NCBI GenBank assembly: GCA_016196035.1
Contig: JACPYM010000057.1
Coordinates: 1-64,000, forward strand
DNA: 64,000 bases
From: Acidobacteriota bacterium
GTDB taxonomy: Bacteria > Acidobacteriota > Blastocatellia > RBC074
Direction of reading: 5' to 3'
Shown here in pieces: positions 62,820-64,000 of this stretch. Under the pieces are notes generated by a model. It ran no database searches. It saw only the letters and a list, made by a program, of their open reading frames with translations, and was not told where the DNA came from. The stretch's first letter is position 1, and every line of letters begins with the position of its first letter. Both the position numbers and the translations under genes were made by a program.

Positions 62820-64000
62820 TCAATTCACATAAACAAACTCATTCAGGTTCAGCGTCGCCAGACACAAGTCTACCCACGCCGCCGCCACGACTGGCACAAC
62901 GCCTGGCGGCGCGTCCTGCACTTGCGCTAACGTTTCACCCCGCTGCCGGCGTCCTACCAGTAGCGCGCGTTGTTCACGCAAAAAGGCCCGCGCCGTTTGC
63001 GCCTCAACCACGCTCGGTGGCCGCCCCAGCGCCAACTCAAACAGCCGCATGATTCGTTGCGGCTCCGTTTGCCCGGCGCGCAAGACACGCGCCGCCAGGG
63101 CCTTGCTCTGTTGCAGCATAAATTCGCTGTTCATCAACGTTAAGGCTTGCAAGGCATGCACGCTCACATTGCGTGCGCCGCATGAACTCATCAAATCCGG
63201 CGTGTCGTAAGCCACCAACAGCGGCAGCCGGACATTGCGTTTGCGCAGCAGGTACAAGCTGCGCCGTGTGTGTTGCCGCGCGTCCGGATGCACGGGCCAG
63301 AGGTTGTCCGGCTCGTATTCGGTGAAGATAGTGTCGTAAACCTCCGGCTCCAGCGGCACGCGAATCGAAGGGCCAGCCAATTCCTCTGTCAGCGTCCCCG
63401 CAACCGCCAGCACCGCATCGCGCACGGCTTCGGCATCCAGGCGCTGCCGGTTCATGCGCCAGAGCAATTTGTTGTCGGGGTCTTTTGCTTGTTTGGCTGA
63501 GTCAATGACAGAAGCCTGTTGATAGGTGTTTGAGAGCACCAGCAACGCGTGCATCTGCTTCAAGCTCCAACCACGCTCAACAAACTCGACCGCCAGCCAG
63601 TCCAGCAATTCGGGGTGCGTGGGCGGTTGTCCGTTACGGCCAAAATCATTCGGCGTCGCCACGATGCCGCGTCCAAAATGATGCTGCCACAAGCGGTTCA
63701 TCAGCACGCGCGCCGTCAGCGGGTGATCTTTTTGCGTCAACCAGCGCGCCAACGCCAAGCGCCTGCCCGTCGAATTGGCAACCGGCGCAATCGCAAGTTC
63801 AGCAGGCGCATCCGGCGGCAGCAACACGCTGGGAAAACGCGGTTGTACGACCGGCCCCAAACGCTGCGGATCGCCGCCCTTCAACAAATGCGTGGCGGGC
63901 ACGGGCGTCAGTTTGTCGCGCACCGCCAACGCTTTGGGCAACGGCGCGGGCGCATAAAGTTCGAGCGTGTGCATTTGCTTGCGCAAGGCGGCGCGCCGCG
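62820..64000 (-). CDS. PSD1/DUF1553 domain protein (5' partial, runs off the window)
   Basis: The C-terminal ~393 codons are visible; the start lies beyond base 64000. [40 protein letters not shown] and [20 protein letters not shown] are the classic DUF1553 (PSD1) signature, with [19 protein letters not shown] and [10 protein letters not shown]-like helices after it. These proteins often carry an N-terminal cytochrome c-like PSCyt1 and DUF1549 region, which would lie outside the window. The partner is the DUF1501 gene at 59910-61379. Confidence 0.93.
   Translation of the reverse strand, partial: RRAALRKQMHTLELYAPAPLPKALAVRDKLTPVPATHLLKGGDPQRLGPVVQPRFPSVLLPPDAPAELAIAPVANSTGRRLALARWLTQKDHPLTARVLMNRLWQHHFGRGIVATPNDFGRNGQPPTHPELLDWLAVEFVERGWSLKQMHALLVLSNTYQQASVIDSAKQAKDPDNKLLWRMNRQRLDAEAVRDAVLAVAGTLTEELAGPSIRVPLEPEVYDTIFTEYEPDNLWPVHPDARQHTRRSLYLLRKRNVRLPLLVAYDTPDLMSSCGARNVSVHALQALTLMNSEFMLQQSKALAARVLRAGQTEPQRIMRLFELALGRPPSVVEAQTARAFLREQRALLVGRRQRGETLAQVQDAPPGVVPVVAAAWVDLCLATLNLNEFVYVN

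Overview
The window looks like a chromosomal segment from an Acidobacteriota bacterium, probably Solibacter-like or Blastocatellia. This is inferred from content. There are three copies of the TIGR03437 C-terminal domain, an Oar-type TonB-dependent receptor with a carboxypeptidase-regulatory N-terminus, DUF1501 and PSD1 (DUF1553) proteins, two DinB-family proteins, a Tat-exported Gfo/Idh/MocA oxidoreductase and several very large secreted proteins. Base composition is fairly high in G+C. I saw no rRNA, tRNA, CRISPR array, transposase, integrase or phage module.

Layout. 0-10 kb: the end of an FG-GAP protein, a YfhO-like membrane protein, a DinB protein, a secreted zinc metalloprotease and a secreted alpha/beta hydrolase, the last two both ending in TIGR03437. 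10-12.3 kb: a minus-strand run of ROK kinase, deoC, a decayed DUF6883 gene and a DUF4926 gene. 12.5-17.3 kb: small hypothetical and secreted proteins, a second DinB protein and a Rieske oxygenase. 17.5-22.6 kb: an acyl-CoA carboxylase beta subunit, a degenerate S41 (CtpA-like) protein, a membrane-cupredoxin fusion and an Rsm22-type methyltransferase. 22.7-35 kb: the TonB-dependent receptor, an exported methyltransferase-like protein, a threonine dehydratase-like enzyme, a Gfo/Idh/MocA oxidoreductase, a beta-lactamase-fold hydrolase, an L,D-transpeptidase and a secreted esterase. 34.8-38.7 kb: a decay zone with a nonsense-mutated vapC, an intact antitoxin, a remnant of a nucleotide-binding gene and a large broken TIGR03437 gene. 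39-52 kb: a GH5-CBM2-CBM2 glycanase, a sugar isomerase-like protein, two carboxypeptidase-regulatory-domain proteins, a D-aminoacylase and a 14-repeat FG-GAP protein. 52.5-64 kb: an MBL-fold protein, an aquaglyceroporin with xthA, a gene-poor hairpin-rich kilobase, two tiny ORFs leading into an esterase, and a DUF1501 / hypothetical / Uma2 / PSD1 cluster running off the end.

How it fits together. The coding content suggests a heterotroph that secretes polymer-degrading and peptidase activities (GH5, esterases, metalloprotease), takes material up through a TonB receptor, and uses deoxyribose phosphate, sugars, threonine, D-amino acids and propionyl-CoA. No single pathway is complete here.

The most striking structure is outside the genes. 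Long palindromic elements of about ten sequence types fill the gaps. One type (A) occurs four times at exactly 96 bp, and one copy sits in frame inside the YfhO-like coding sequence. A second type (B) occurs three times at 123-124 bp. Several end within two bases of a stop codon. Another has split the broken TIGR03437 gene at a CTAG site with an apparent 4-bp duplication. The other notable signal is a set of degenerate proteins: an S41 protein lacking both catalytic dyad residues, an MBL protein lacking one metal-motif His, a truncated VapC, and a DUF6883 gene with TGA at two probable Trp positions.
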